In this document: piece by piece, positions 53,012 through 62,315 of the stretch
How positions within the stretch are numbered: the first letter of the stretch is position 1
Layout: every line of letters starts with the position of its first letter
Assembly: GCF_002939475.1 (NCBI RefSeq)
Contig: NZ_PKFQ01000001.1
Coordinates: 3,531,001-3,595,000 of the forward strand
From: Streptomyces cinnamoneus
Lineage (GTDB): Bacteria; Actinomycetota; Actinomycetes; Streptomycetales; Streptomycetaceae
Direction: 5' to 3'
Length of the DNA stretch: 64,000 nt
Notes under the pieces: model-generated
What the model was told of the DNA's origin: nothing
Database searches by the model: none
Seen by the model: only the letters and a program-made list of their open reading frames with translations
Translations under genes and position numbers: made by a program

Positions 53012-54595
53012 GTGAATCTGGCCCTGGCTCCGGAGACGCTCGCCCGATGGCAGTTCGGCATCACGACCGTCTACCACTTCCTCTTCGTTCCGCTCACGAT
53101 CAGCCTTGCCGCGATCACCGCAGGCCTGGAGACGGCCTGGGTTCGAACGGGCAAGGAGAAGTACTTCCATGCCACGAAGTTCTGGGGAAAGCTCTTCCTG
53201 ATCAACATCGCGATGGGCGTGGTCACCGGCATCGTGCAGGAGTTCCAGTTCGGTATGAACTGGTCCGACTACTCCCGCTTCGTCGGTGACGTCTTCGGGG
53301 CGCCGCTCGCGATGGAAGCGCTGCTGGCCTTCTTCTTCGAGTCCACCTTCATCGGCCTGTGGATCTTCGGCTGGGACAAGCTGCCCAAGAAGATCCACTG
53401 CGCGTGCATCTGGATCGTGGCCGTCGGCACCATCCTGTCCTCCTACTTCATCCTGGCCGCGAACTCCTGGATGCAGCACCCCGTCGGCTACACGATCGAC
53501 CAGGCGACGGGCAAGGCACGCCTCACCGACATCTGGGCCGTGCTCACGCAGAACACGACCATGGTCGTCGTCCTGCACACCCTCACCGCGGCCTTCCTCA
53601 CCGGCGCCGCGTTCGTCGTCGGCGTGTCCTCCTTCCACCTGTGGCGCGCCAAGCGCAAGCAGATCCGGGGCGAGGAACTGGGGGAGAAGCAGCGCAAGCA
53701 GCTCCCGGCGATGCTGGTGTCGCTGCGGGTCGGGCTCGTCGTCGCGGTGATCGCCGGCCTGGGCACGGCGGTCAACGGTGACGAACTCGGCAAGGTGATG
53801 TTCGAGCAGCAGCCGATGAAGATGGCCGCCGCCGAGGCCCTGTGGGAGACCCAGACGCCGGCCCCGTTCTCCGTCTTCGCGGTCGGCGACGTCTCCAAGG
53901 GGCACAACAGCGTCGAGATAGAGGTCCCCGGCCTGCTCTCCTTCCTCGCCCACAACAACTTCTCCGAGGCCGTCCCCGGCATCAACGACATCGCCGCCCA
54001 GGAGGCCGCGCGGTACGGCGGAGACCCGCAGGACTACATCCCCAGCATCTTCATGACCTTCTGGGGCTTCCGCCTCATGATCGGCTTCGGGATGACCTCG
54101 TTCGTCGCCGCGCTCATCGGGCTGTGGACCACGCGGAAGAAGTTCTGGCTGGCCCCCGGACTCCGCACGGCCGAGAACGAGATCCCGCGCCTGATGCTCA
54201 CCCGCACCCGCGAGATGAGCCCCTTCTTCACCAAGTGGTCCTGGCGCATCGGCATCCTCACCATGGGCCTCCCGCTGATCGCCAACTCCTTCGGCTGGAT
54301 CTTCACCGAGATGGGCCGCCAGCCCTGGGCGGTGTACGGACTGATGAAGACCGGCGACGCGGTCTCGCCCGGCGTGAGCCAGGGCGAGGTGATCGCCTCG
54401 ATGACGGTCTTCACCCTGCTCTACGCGATCCTCGCCGTGGTCGAGGTGAAGCTCCTGGTCAAGTACGGCAAGGCCGGGCCGGACACCGACGAGCGGCCGC
54501 CTGCGAAGGACCCCAGGCTGCGGCTGCCCTCCGGTGGCGCCGGAGGCGCCGGACAGCCCGAGGACGCCGACAAGCCGATGACGTTCGCCTACTGA
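53012..54595 (+). CDS. cydA: Cytochrome bd ubiquinol/menaquinol oxidase subunit I
   Basis: A 527-residue polytopic subunit of the high-affinity terminal oxidase. It starts LALAPETLARWQFGITTVYHFLFVPLTISL (His ligand of haem b595 in the first helices), includes GIVQEFQFGMNWSDYSRFVGDVFG (Glu in helix III) and the hallmark GRQPWAVYG near the C-terminus. The Q-loop is of the short actinobacterial type. GTG 53012 has AAGGAGAG upstream. First gene of cydA-cydB-cydCD under Rex control. Confidence 0.97.
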   Translation: MNLALAPETLARWQFGITTVYHFLFVPLTISLAAITAGLETAWVRTGKEKYFHATKFWGKLFLINIAMGVVTGIVQEFQFGMNWSDYSRFVGDVFGAPLAMEALLAFFFESTFIGLWIFGWDKLPKKIHCACIWIVAVGTILSSYFILAANSWMQHPVGYTIDQATGKARLTDIWAVLTQNTTMVVVLHTLTAAFLTGAAFVVGVSSFHLWRAKRKQIRGEELGEKQRKQLPAMLVSLRVGLVVAVIAGLGTAVNGDELGKVMFEQQPMKMAAAEALWETQTPAPFSVFAVGDVSKGHNSVEIEVPGLLSFLAHNNFSEAVPGINDIAAQEAARYGGDPQDYIPSIFMTFWGFRLMIGFGMTSFVAALIGLWTTRKKFWLAPGLRTAENEIPRLMLTRTREMSPFFTKWSWRIGILTMGLPLIANSFGWIFTEMGRQPWAVYGLMKTGDAVSPGVSQGEVIASMTVFTLLYAILAVVEVKLLVKYGKAGPDTDERPPAKDPRLRLPSGGAGGAGQPEDADKPMTFAY

Positions 54596-54618
54596 CGCGG
54601 CGGAACGGAGAACCGACC

Positions 54619-55620
54619 ATGCACCTCCACGACTTCTGGTTCCTGCTCATCGCCGTCCTGTGGACCGGCTACTTCTTCCTTGAGGGCTTCGACTTCGGCA
54701 TCGGCGTCCTGACCAAGACCCTGGCCGAGGACCGCACCGAACGCCGGGTCCTGATCAACACGATCGGGCCGGTCTGGGACGGCAACGAGGTCTGGCTGAT
54801 CACTGCCGCCGGTGCGACCTTCGCCGCCTTCCCCGACTGGTACGCCACCCTCTTCAGCGGCTTCTACCTGCCGCTGCTGGCCATCCTGGTCTGCCTGATC
54901 GTGCGGGGCGTCGCCTTCGAGTACCGCCACAAGCGCCCCGAGGAGCGCTGGCAGCGCAACTGGGAGAACGCGATCTTCTGGTGCTCCCTGCTGCCCGCCT
55001 TCCTGTGGGGCGTCGCCTTCGCCGCCATGGTGCGCGGCGTCCCGATCGGGCCGGACAAGAACTACAGCGGTGACGTGCTCGACCTGATCAGCCCGTACAC
55101 GCTGCTGGGCGGCCTCTTCACGCTCGTGCTCTTCACCTTCCACGGCGCCGTCTTCGCCGCGCTCAAGACCACCGGCGACATCCGCCACCGCGCCCGGGCG
55201 CACGCCACCCGCTACGGCCTGGCCGCCCTCGTACTCGCCGGGGCCTTCCTGGCGTGGACCCAGGCGGACTCGGGCAACGGGCGCAGCCTGCCCGCCGCGG
55301 TGATCGCGGCGGTGGCCCTGCTGGCCGCGCTCGTCCTGAACCGGACCGGCCGCGAAGGCTGGGCGTTCGCCCTGTCCGGCGTGACGGTCGTGGCGGTGTT
55401 CGCGATGGTCTTCCTCGCTCTCTTCCCCGACGTGCTGCCCTCCTCCTCCGATCCGGCCTGGAGCCTGACGGCGGCCGGCTCCGCGTCCAGTCCCTACACG
55501 CTGAAGATCATGACGTGGGTCGCCGGGTTCATGACGCCGGTGATCCTGGCCTACCAGGCCTGGACGTACTGGGTGTTCCGCAAGCGGATCGGCACCCAGC
55601 ACATCCCGGCCGCGCACTGA
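54619..55620 (+). CDS. cydB: Cytochrome bd oxidase subunit II
   Basis: A 333-residue subunit with 8 helices. It begins MHLHDFWFLLIAVLWTGYFFLEGFDFGIGVL, and GPVWDGNEVWLITAAGATFAAFP is the CydB signature. It pairs with CydA to reduce O2 to water using menaquinol. It starts 23 bp after cydA, SD CGGAG upstream. Confidence 0.97.
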   Translation: MHLHDFWFLLIAVLWTGYFFLEGFDFGIGVLTKTLAEDRTERRVLINTIGPVWDGNEVWLITAAGATFAAFPDWYATLFSGFYLPLLAILVCLIVRGVAFEYRHKRPEERWQRNWENAIFWCSLLPAFLWGVAFAAMVRGVPIGPDKNYSGDVLDLISPYTLLGGLFTLVLFTFHGAVFAALKTTGDIRHRARAHATRYGLAALVLAGAFLAWTQADSGNGRSLPAAVIAAVALLAALVLNRTGREGWAFALSGVTVVAVFAMVFLALFPDVLPSSSDPAWSLTAAGSASSPYTLKIMTWVAGFMTPVILAYQAWTYWVFRKRIGTQHIPAAH

Positions 55621-55631
55621 GGGCCGGCGCT

Positions 55632-58600
55632 GTGAAGCCCGTCGACCCCCGGTTGCTGAAGCACGCCTCCGCGACCCGCTTCTTCCTGGCCGCCTCCGTG
55701 GTGCTCGGTCTGGCGGGCGCGGGCCTGGTCATCGCCCAGGCGATGCTGATCGCCGAGGTGGTGACCGGGGCCTTCCGAAACGGGCTGGGGACCGGTGACC
55801 TGGTCCGGCCGCTCGGCCTGCTGGCCGCCGTCGCCCTGGGCCGGGCGGCGGTGGCCTGGCTCACCGAGCTCGCCGCCCACCGGGCGAGCGCGGCGGTCAA
55901 GTCGCAGCTGCGGACGAGGCTGCTCGCGCACGCGGCCCTGCTCGGGCCCGGCGTCCGGAACACCGGTGAGCTGACCAACCTCGCCACGCGCGGGGTGGAC
56001 GCGCTGGACGGCTACTTCGCCCGCTATCTGCCCCAGCTGGGTCTCGCGGCCGTCGTGCCCGTCGCCGTCCTCGCCCGCATCGTCTCCGCCGACTGGCTCT
56101 CGGCGCTCGTCATCGTCCTCACCCTTCCGCTCATCCCCCTCTTCATGGCCCTCATCGGCTGGGCCACCCAGTCCCGGATGGACCGGCAGTGGCGGCTGCT
56201 GTCCCGGCTCTCCGGGCACTTCCTCGACGTCGTCGCGGGGCTGCCCACGCTCAAGGTCTTCGGCCGTGCCAAGGCGCAGGCCGAGTCGATCCGCCAGATC
56301 ACCTCCGACTACCGGCGGGCCACGCTGCGGACCCTGCGTCTGGCCTTCCTCTCCTCCTTCGCCCTGGAGCTGCTGTCCACGCTGTCCGTGGCGCTGGTCG
56401 CGGTCGGCGTCGGCATGCGGCTCGTGCACGGCGAACTCGACCTCCGCACCGGGCTGCTGGTGCTGATCCTGGCGCCGGAGGCGTATCTGCCCCTGCGCCA
56501 GGTGGGCGCGCAGTACCACGCGGCGGCCGAGGGACTGGCGGCCGCCGACGAGGTCTTCGCCGTGCTGGAGACCGAGCCCGCTCCCGCCGGCACGCTCCCC
56601 GCACCGGACGCCCGGGACGCGGTCATCACCGTCGACCGGCTCGTGGTGCGGCACGAGGGCCGGGACGTGCCCTCGCTGGCCGAGACCTCCTTCGAGGTGC
56701 GGCCGGGGGAGACGGTCGCGGTGACGGGCGCCAGCGGGGTCGGCAAGTCGACCCTGCTGAGCGTGCTGCTGGGCCTCGAACGGCCCACGGGCGGACGGGT
56801 GTCCGTAGGTGGTGCGGATCTCTCATCGCTCTCCCCCGAAAGCTGGCGGGACCAGGTGGCCTGGGTCCCGCAACGACCCCATCTCTTCGCTGGAACGGTC
56901 GCCGAGAACGTCCGGCTGACCAGGCCGGACGCCACGGACACACAGGTGCGCGAGGCACTGCGCGCGGCCGGTGCGCTCGAGTTCGTGTCCATGCTGCCCC
57001 ATGGCACTGACACTCGCCTCGGCGAGGACGGCGCGGGGCTCTCGGCGGGCCAGCGCCAACGCGTCGCCCTGGCCCGGGCGTTCCTGGCCGACCGGCCGGT
57101 TCTGCTGCTCGACGAGCCGACGGCGAACCTGGACGGGGAGACCGAGGCCGCCGTGGTGGCGGCGGTGCGGCGGCTCGCCGAGGGGCGGACCGTGGTGCTG
57201 GTGGTGCACCGGCCGGCCCTGCTCGCCGTCGCCGACCGGACGGTGCGTCTCGGCGGCCGGCCCGCGGGGGCTCGGCCGGCGGGGGCTGAGCCCGCGGACC
57301 GGTCCGGGGGCCGGGAGGAGCGCCCGGCAGCTCCCCGGGGCGCTCCCACGGAAGCGCCGCTTGTGGCGGGGGCCGGGACGCCGGGGCAGCCGGCGCCGGA
57401 CCGCCCCGCGGGCGCTCTGAGCCGCGTGCGGGCCGCCGGGCGGCCTCTTCGGGGGCGGTTCACCCTCGCCCTGGTGCTGGGGGCGCTGGCGCTGGGCAGC
57501 GCGGTGGGCCTCATGGCCGTCTCCGGCTGGCTGATCTCGCGCGCGTCGCAACAGCCCCCCGTGCTCTATCTGATGGTCGCCGTCACCGCCACCCGCGCCT
57601 TCGGCATCGGACGTTCCGTCTTCCGCTACACCGAGCGGCTCGTCTCGCACGACGCCGTGCTCCGCGTCCTGGCCGGGCTGCGGGTGTCCGTCTACCGCCG
57701 TCTGGAGCGGCTGGCCCCGGCGGGCCTGCGCGAGACTCGCCGCGGTGACCTGCTCGCCCGTCTGGTCGCCGACGTCGACACGCTTCAGGACTACTTCCTG
57801 CGCTGGCTGTTGCCGCTCGGCTCCGCCGTGATCGTCGGGGTGGCGTCGGTGGGCTTCACCGCCTGGCTGCTGCCGGAAGCGGGCGCGGCGCTGGCGGTGG
57901 GGCTGCTGGTCGCGGGGCCGGGCGCGGCCGTGCTGGCGGTGACGTTCGCACGGCGCGCCGAGCGCCAGCTGGCGCCCGCCCGTGGTGAGTTGGCGGGCCA
58001 CGTGGTCGAGCTGATGACCGGTACGGCGGAGCTCACGGTCGCGGGAGCCCTGCCCGGCCGCCTGGAGCGGCTGCGCCGCGCCGACAGGACGCTCACCCGG
58101 ATCGCCCGCCGCACCTCGGCCGCGACGGCGCTCGGTGCCGGTGTGTCGGCGCTGGCCTGCGGCCTGACGGTGGCCGCTGCGGCCTGGGCGGGCGTGGGGG
58201 CCGTGCGCGACGGTCGGCTCGGCGGGGTGTGGCTGGCGGTGGTGGTCCTCATTCCGCTCGCTGCGTTCGAGGCGGTCGCCGGGCTTCCGCTCGCCGTGCA
58301 GTACCGCCGGCGCGTCCAGCGGTCGGCGGAGCGGGTGTACGAGGTGCTGGACGCGCCCGAGCCCGTACGGGAGGGAACGGGGCCGGCCCCGCGGTCGCCG
58401 TTCCCGTTGCGTCTCGCCGGGCTCACGGCGCGGCACCCGGGGCAGTCCGTACCGGCTCTGGACGATGTCGGGATGGAGCTGACGGCGGGGCGCCGGATCG
58501 CGGTGGTGGGCCGGTCCGGGTCCGGGAAGACCACGCTCGCGCAGGTCCTGCTGCGGTTCCTGGACGCCGAGGCGGGCGCGTACACGCTCGGCGGCGAGGA

Positions 58601-59195
58601 CACGGCCGGCATGGACGGGGACGGCGTGCGGAGGCTGGTGGGGTTGTGCGCTCAGGACGCGCACCTCTTCGACAGCTCCGTGCGGGAGAACCTGCGCCTC
58701 GCACGCCCCGGAGCTGACGACGAGGCCCTGCGCGAGGCGCTGCGGGCGGCGCGCCTGCTGGACTGGGTGGACGGACTGCCCCAGGGGCTGGACACGCTGG
58801 TCGGCGAGCACGGCGCGCGGATGTCCGGCGGTCAGCGGCAGCGGCTGGCGCTGGCCCGGGCGCTGCTCGCGGACTTCCCCGTGCTGGTGCTGGACGAGCC
58901 CGCCGAACACCTCGACCTGGAGACCGCCGACGCGCTGACGGCGGATCTGCTGTCGGCGACCGAGGGCCGGACGACCGTACTGATCACTCACCGGCTGACG
59001 GGCCTGGAGGCGGTCGACGAGATCCTCGTGCTGGAGCGGGGGCGCGTGGTGCAGCGAGGGGCGTACGAGACGCTGGCCGGCGCGCCGGGGCCGTTCCGGC
59101 GGATGCTGGACCGGGAGGCCGCGGCGGACGCGGAGCGGGTGGCCGCGGCGAGGCCGGAGGCCCGGGTGGATCCCGTGGCCGTCGCGGCGGGGTGA
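55632..59195 (+). CDS. cydCD: CydDC-type ABC transporter, CydD and CydC fused in one chain
   Basis: An 1187-residue protein holding both halves of the thiol-exporting ABC transporter needed to assemble cytochrome bd. CydD part: six helices (about 15-310), Walker A GASGVGKST (about 366), signature LSAGQRQR, Walker B LLLDEPTANLD. A Gly/Pro/Ala-rich linker (about 540-595) follows. CydC part: helices about 605-890, Walker A GRSGSGKTT (about 959), signature MSGGQRQR, Walker B LVLDEPAEHLD. The GTG start is 11 bp after the cydB stop. Fusion is normal in Streptomyces, where E. coli has two genes. Confidence 0.96.
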   Translation: MKPVDPRLLKHASATRFFLAASVVLGLAGAGLVIAQAMLIAEVVTGAFRNGLGTGDLVRPLGLLAAVALGRAAVAWLTELAAHRASAAVKSQLRTRLLAHAALLGPGVRNTGELTNLATRGVDALDGYFARYLPQLGLAAVVPVAVLARIVSADWLSALVIVLTLPLIPLFMALIGWATQSRMDRQWRLLSRLSGHFLDVVAGLPTLKVFGRAKAQAESIRQITSDYRRATLRTLRLAFLSSFALELLSTLSVALVAVGVGMRLVHGELDLRTGLLVLILAPEAYLPLRQVGAQYHAAAEGLAAADEVFAVLETEPAPAGTLPAPDARDAVITVDRLVVRHEGRDVPSLAETSFEVRPGETVAVTGASGVGKSTLLSVLLGLERPTGGRVSVGGADLSSLSPESWRDQVAWVPQRPHLFAGTVAENVRLTRPDATDTQVREALRAAGALEFVSMLPHGTDTRLGEDGAGLSAGQRQRVALARAFLADRPVLLLDEPTANLDGETEAAVVAAVRRLAEGRTVVLVVHRPALLAVADRTVRLGGRPAGARPAGAEPADRSGGREERPAAPRGAPTEAPLVAGAGTPGQPAPDRPAGALSRVRAAGRPLRGRFTLALVLGALALGSAVGLMAVSGWLISRASQQPPVLYLMVAVTATRAFGIGRSVFRYTERLVSHDAVLRVLAGLRVSVYRRLERLAPAGLRETRRGDLLARLVADVDTLQDYFLRWLLPLGSAVIVGVASVGFTAWLLPEAGAALAVGLLVAGPGAAVLAVTFARRAERQLAPARGELAGHVVELMTGTAELTVAGALPGRLERLRRADRTLTRIARRTSAATALGAGVSALACGLTVAAAAWAGVGAVRDGRLGGVWLAVVVLIPLAAFEAVAGLPLAVQYRRRVQRSAERVYEVLDAPEPVREGTGPAPRSPFPLRLAGLTARHPGQSVPALDDVGMELTAGRRIAVVGRSGSGKTTLAQVLLRFLDAEAGAYTLGGEDTAGMDGDGVRRLVGLCAQDAHLFDSSVRENLRLARPGADDEALREALRAARLLDWVDGLPQGLDTLVGEHGARMSGGQRQRLALARALLADFPVLVLDEPAEHLDLETADALTADLLSATEGRTTVLITHRLTGLEAVDEILVLERGRVVQRGAYETLAGAPGPFRRMLDREAAADAERVAAARPEARVDPVAVAAG

Positions 59196-59272
59196 TCTCG
59201 GCGAGTCGTCCCCCTGCTCACCCGATCGCGGACACCGGGCAGCTGACGCTTTCCCTGGCAAAAGGTACTTAT

Positions 59273-59278
59273 TAGGCT
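59273..59278 (+). promoter_or_regulatory. -10 element of the sensor kinase gene (leaderless candidate)
   Basis: TAGGCT ends 6 nt before the ATG at 59285; no SD. It suggests the kinase is not simply read from the cyd operon. Confidence 0.45.
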
Positions 59279-59284
59279 CTACGC

Positions 59285-60922
59285 ATGGCAGCGACGGCAG
59301 ACCCCTCCGAGCCCCCGGTCCTCAGACCGGTCTCGGGCCCCATGCACTCGCTGGACGCCGCCACGGAGGCCACCCGCAGCCTCCAGGGCCTGTCCACCGA
59401 GCTGACCGGACGCGTACCGCAGCTGCTGGAGGCGATGCGTTCGGTCGGCACCGGGCTGGAGCTGCGCACGACCCTCGACCGCATCGCCGAGACGGCCGCC
59501 GAACTCGCCGACGCCACCTATGCCGCCATCGGTGTCCTCGATCCCGGCGGCGAGGGCCTGTCCGACTTCATCACCTACGGCGTCGCCAGGGACCAGTACG
59601 AGCACGTCGCCGCGTTCCCCGACGGCCAGCACGCGCTGAGCGTGCCCATCCGCGTCGGCGGTGAGATCTTCGGCAACCTCTACCTCACCGAGAAGCGCCG
59701 GGGCGGCGAGTTCGACATCGCGGACCTGCACATGGTGAAGATCCTCGCCACGGAGGCAGGCATCGCCATCGGCAACGCGCGCGTGCACGAGGAGCGCGGC
59801 CAGCGCATGCGCTGGATCGACGGTTCGGTCGCCGTCACCACGGCCCTGTTGTCGGGCAGCGACGCGGAGGACGCGCTGTCCGTCGTCGCCGAACAGGCGC
59901 GCAGGCTCGCGGACTCGGCCGCCGGGATCGTGCTGCTGCCGGACAACGAGGGCGGCCTGGAGATGGTGGCCGTCTCCGCCGAGGACCCCACCGGTCTGCT
60001 GGGGACGGTGATGCCACCGCACAGCCCGGTCGTCTCCCAGCTCCTCGCCGGGGAACCGGTGTTCATCGACGACTCGGCCACCGACCCGCGCATGATCACC
60101 GAGGTCGCCCCCCGCTTCGGCCCGAGCATGCTGCTGCCGCTCAAGAGCGGCACCCGGGTGCTCGGCACGCTGGCCACCCCGCGGCGGCGCGGTGCGCGCA
60201 AGTACACGGACACCGAACGCACGCTGGCCACGCAGTTCGCCGCCCAGGCCGCCCTCGCGCTGGTGCTGGCCGAGGCGCAGCGCGACCGTGAACGGCTCGC
60301 CGTCTACGAGGACCGCGACCGCATCGCCCGGGACCTCCACGACCTCGTCATCCAGAGGCTGTTCGCGACCGGTCTCCTTTTGGAGCGCGCGCAGCGGCTC
60401 GCCGTCGTGCCCGAGGTGCAGACCAAGGTCGGCCAGGCGGTCGACGAACTGGACGTGACCATCCAGGAGATCCGCACGGCCATCTTCGCGCTGCAACAAG
60501 AGCCCACCGAGGCGCCGGCGGGCCTGCGGACGCGGGTCCTGAGAGAACTGGGCACGGCCGCCGTCCCGCTCGGCTTCCAGCCCTCCGCCACCTTCGTCGG
60601 CCCCGTCGACGCCAAGGTCGGCGAGCGCACCGGCAAGAACCTCATCGCCGCACTGCGGGAAGCCCTCTCCAACGCCTTCCGGCACGCCCGGGCGTCCCGT
60701 ATCGAAGTGCTGGTCGACGCGACGGTCACCCTGCCCGACGGCCGCGAAGGGGTGCGCCTGACGGTCGCCGACGACGGAGTCGGCATCCCCGAAGGCGGCC
60801 GGCGCAGCGGTCTGCGCAACCTCGCCAAGCGGGCGGAGTCACTGGGCGGCTCCAGCTCCTACGGGCCGGGGATCGGTGAGGACGGGGGCGGGACGAAGGT
60901 CGTGTGGGAGGCACCCCTGTAG
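59285..60922 (+). CDS. DevS/DosS-like GAF-domain sensor histidine kinase (orphan)
   Basis: A 545-residue soluble kinase. Two GAF domains (about 55-170 and 190-335) are followed by a HisKA_3 dimerisation helix with phospho-acceptor His in ARDLHDLVIQRLF (about 352) and an HATPase domain (GKNLIAALREALSNAFRHA, VADDGVGIP). The layout is that of the DevS/DosS redox and gas sensors. The first GAF is about 40 residues shorter than in DevS: the segment that carries the haem ligand (around YHPP-MR-FLGVP) is absent, and AAFPDGQHALSVPIRVGG joins directly. No response regulator gene lies nearby. It sits 89 bp behind cydCD. Confidence 0.9.
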   Translation: MAATADPSEPPVLRPVSGPMHSLDAATEATRSLQGLSTELTGRVPQLLEAMRSVGTGLELRTTLDRIAETAAELADATYAAIGVLDPGGEGLSDFITYGVARDQYEHVAAFPDGQHALSVPIRVGGEIFGNLYLTEKRRGGEFDIADLHMVKILATEAGIAIGNARVHEERGQRMRWIDGSVAVTTALLSGSDAEDALSVVAEQARRLADSAAGIVLLPDNEGGLEMVAVSAEDPTGLLGTVMPPHSPVVSQLLAGEPVFIDDSATDPRMITEVAPRFGPSMLLPLKSGTRVLGTLATPRRRGARKYTDTERTLATQFAAQAALALVLAEAQRDRERLAVYEDRDRIARDLHDLVIQRLFATGLLLERAQRLAVVPEVQTKVGQAVDELDVTIQEIRTAIFALQQEPTEAPAGLRTRVLRELGTAAVPLGFQPSATFVGPVDAKVGERTGKNLIAALREALSNAFRHARASRIEVLVDATVTLPDGREGVRLTVADDGVGIPEGGRRSGLRNLAKRAESLGGSSSYGPGIGEDGGGTKVVWEAPL

Positions 60923-61057
60923 CGGCCGACCGGCGGGCCGGGGCGGTCGGCGGCGCCGGGCTCCTCGGCGCGGACGCTCGGCCGTCCAGTCGGATCTCGT
61001 ACTCCGAACGGCTGCCTGTGGGCGCGCGAGGGCGCGTCGCGCAGCAGGCTCGCGATC

Positions 61058-62164
61058 ATGCGACATACATTGCGATGTTCATATCGCCGGTATCGCACGC
61101 ACCGGCGCGGCCGGGCGGCGTTGTGCGCCCTGTGTGCCGTGGTCTCGCCCCTGCTCGTCCCGGAACCCTCCGCCGCGGTGAAGACGCCGGAGAAGCTCGT
61201 CCGCGTCAGCTCCGAGGTGCTGCGGCTGGCACGGGAGACGGGCCGGGTCCGGCAGCGGTACGAGCGGGAAGCGCGCGCGGCGAAGGAACAGAAGAAGCAA
61301 GCCGACCGCCTCGCCCAGCAGCTGCGCGGCCGGCGCGTCGTCTCCGACGTCCTGCGGGAGGACGCGGGCGCCGTGGCCAGGGCGCAGTACCGCACCGGCG
61401 GCTTCACGGCGACGGGCAGCCCCGCGCTCGCCGAGGACCCCCTGGAACTCCTGGAACTGCAGGAACGCGACATGGCCCGGAGGGAGCGCCTGGGCCGGAT
61501 GCTGCTGGCGTCCGAGGGCGAGCGCCGCGCCCTGATGGCGGACTCCTTGTCGACCACCGCGTCCTGGCAGGCCCTCGACGCCGACGCGGCGCGCCTGCGC
61601 ACGGAGAAGCGCGACCTCGAAGGGCGGCTGGCGAACGCGCGGGGCGAGCTGAACGGCATGGCCCAGGCGGCCGTCAGCAGCGGCCACTGCGTGCCGGTCG
61701 ACGTCGGGGACCTCCAGGACGGCCAGAGCGTCGCCGACCGCAGGGCGGAGGTCTCCGCGGACGGCTGGACGCGTCCCCTGGTGTCGTACGAACTCACCGC
61801 CGGCTTCGGCGGTTCCGGCGTGCACTGGAGCGGAGGACACACCGGCCAGGACTTCGCCGCGCCCACCGGTTCGCCCGTCCGGGCGGTCGGGGCCGGGACG
61901 GTGATCTCGACGGGATGTGGCGGCCCCTTCGGGATCAGCGTCGTCGTCCGGCACGCCGGCGGCTGGTACTCCCACTACGCGCACCTGGCGGCGCCGCTGG
62001 CGGTGCCGGGCCACAAGGTGCGCGCGGGCGAGTGGATCGGGCTGTCCGGCACCACGGGGAACTCCACCGGGCCGCACCTGCACTTCGAGATCCGCACGAC
62101 CCCCGAGTTCGGCTCGGCCGTCGAGCCGGTGGGGTGGCTGCGCAAGCGGGGTGTACGGCTGTAG
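61058..62164 (+). CDS. Secreted M23 peptidase (LytM-type) with coiled coil
   Basis: A 368-residue exported protein. An Arg-rich N-terminus is followed by a hydrophobic signal segment (about 20-40, ALCALCAVVSPLLVP). A coiled coil (about 45-205) precedes the M23 domain (about 235-365), with zinc motifs HTGQDFAAP (H-x3-D) and HLHFE, and HYAHL. It should cut peptidoglycan cross-bridges or activate amidases, like EnvC/NlpD-type proteins. The coiled coil resembles the regulatory part of those. The ATG at 61058 has only a weak SD. A 151-bp gap to the convergent HAD gene shows no clear terminator. Confidence 0.88.
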   Translation: MRHTLRCSYRRYRTHRRGRAALCALCAVVSPLLVPEPSAAVKTPEKLVRVSSEVLRLARETGRVRQRYEREARAAKEQKKQADRLAQQLRGRRVVSDVLREDAGAVARAQYRTGGFTATGSPALAEDPLELLELQERDMARRERLGRMLLASEGERRALMADSLSTTASWQALDADAARLRTEKRDLEGRLANARGELNGMAQAAVSSGHCVPVDVGDLQDGQSVADRRAEVSADGWTRPLVSYELTAGFGGSGVHWSGGHTGQDFAAPTGSPVRAVGAGTVISTGCGGPFGISVVVRHAGGWYSHYAHLAAPLAVPGHKVRAGEWIGLSGTTGNSTGPHLHFEIRTTPEFGSAVEPVGWLRKRGVRL

Positions 62165-62315
62165 GGCCGAGGAGCGCGTGGCCGGTCGATGCGGCACTGG
62201 CCGGCGCTTCCCGCGCTTGTTCACCCGCTTGGTCGCAACCAACGGTCGTCGCTCACGCGCCGGTGCCCCAGCGCCGCCCTTGCGGCACCGCCCCTTCCGC
62301 GGCCGGGGTGTGCGG

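Noticed and set aside
59285-60922. Frameshift or pseudogene as explanation for the short first GAF domain
   Set aside because: The frame is open throughout, codon bias is even, and both GAF ends and the kinase core align well; an in-frame deletion is more likely.
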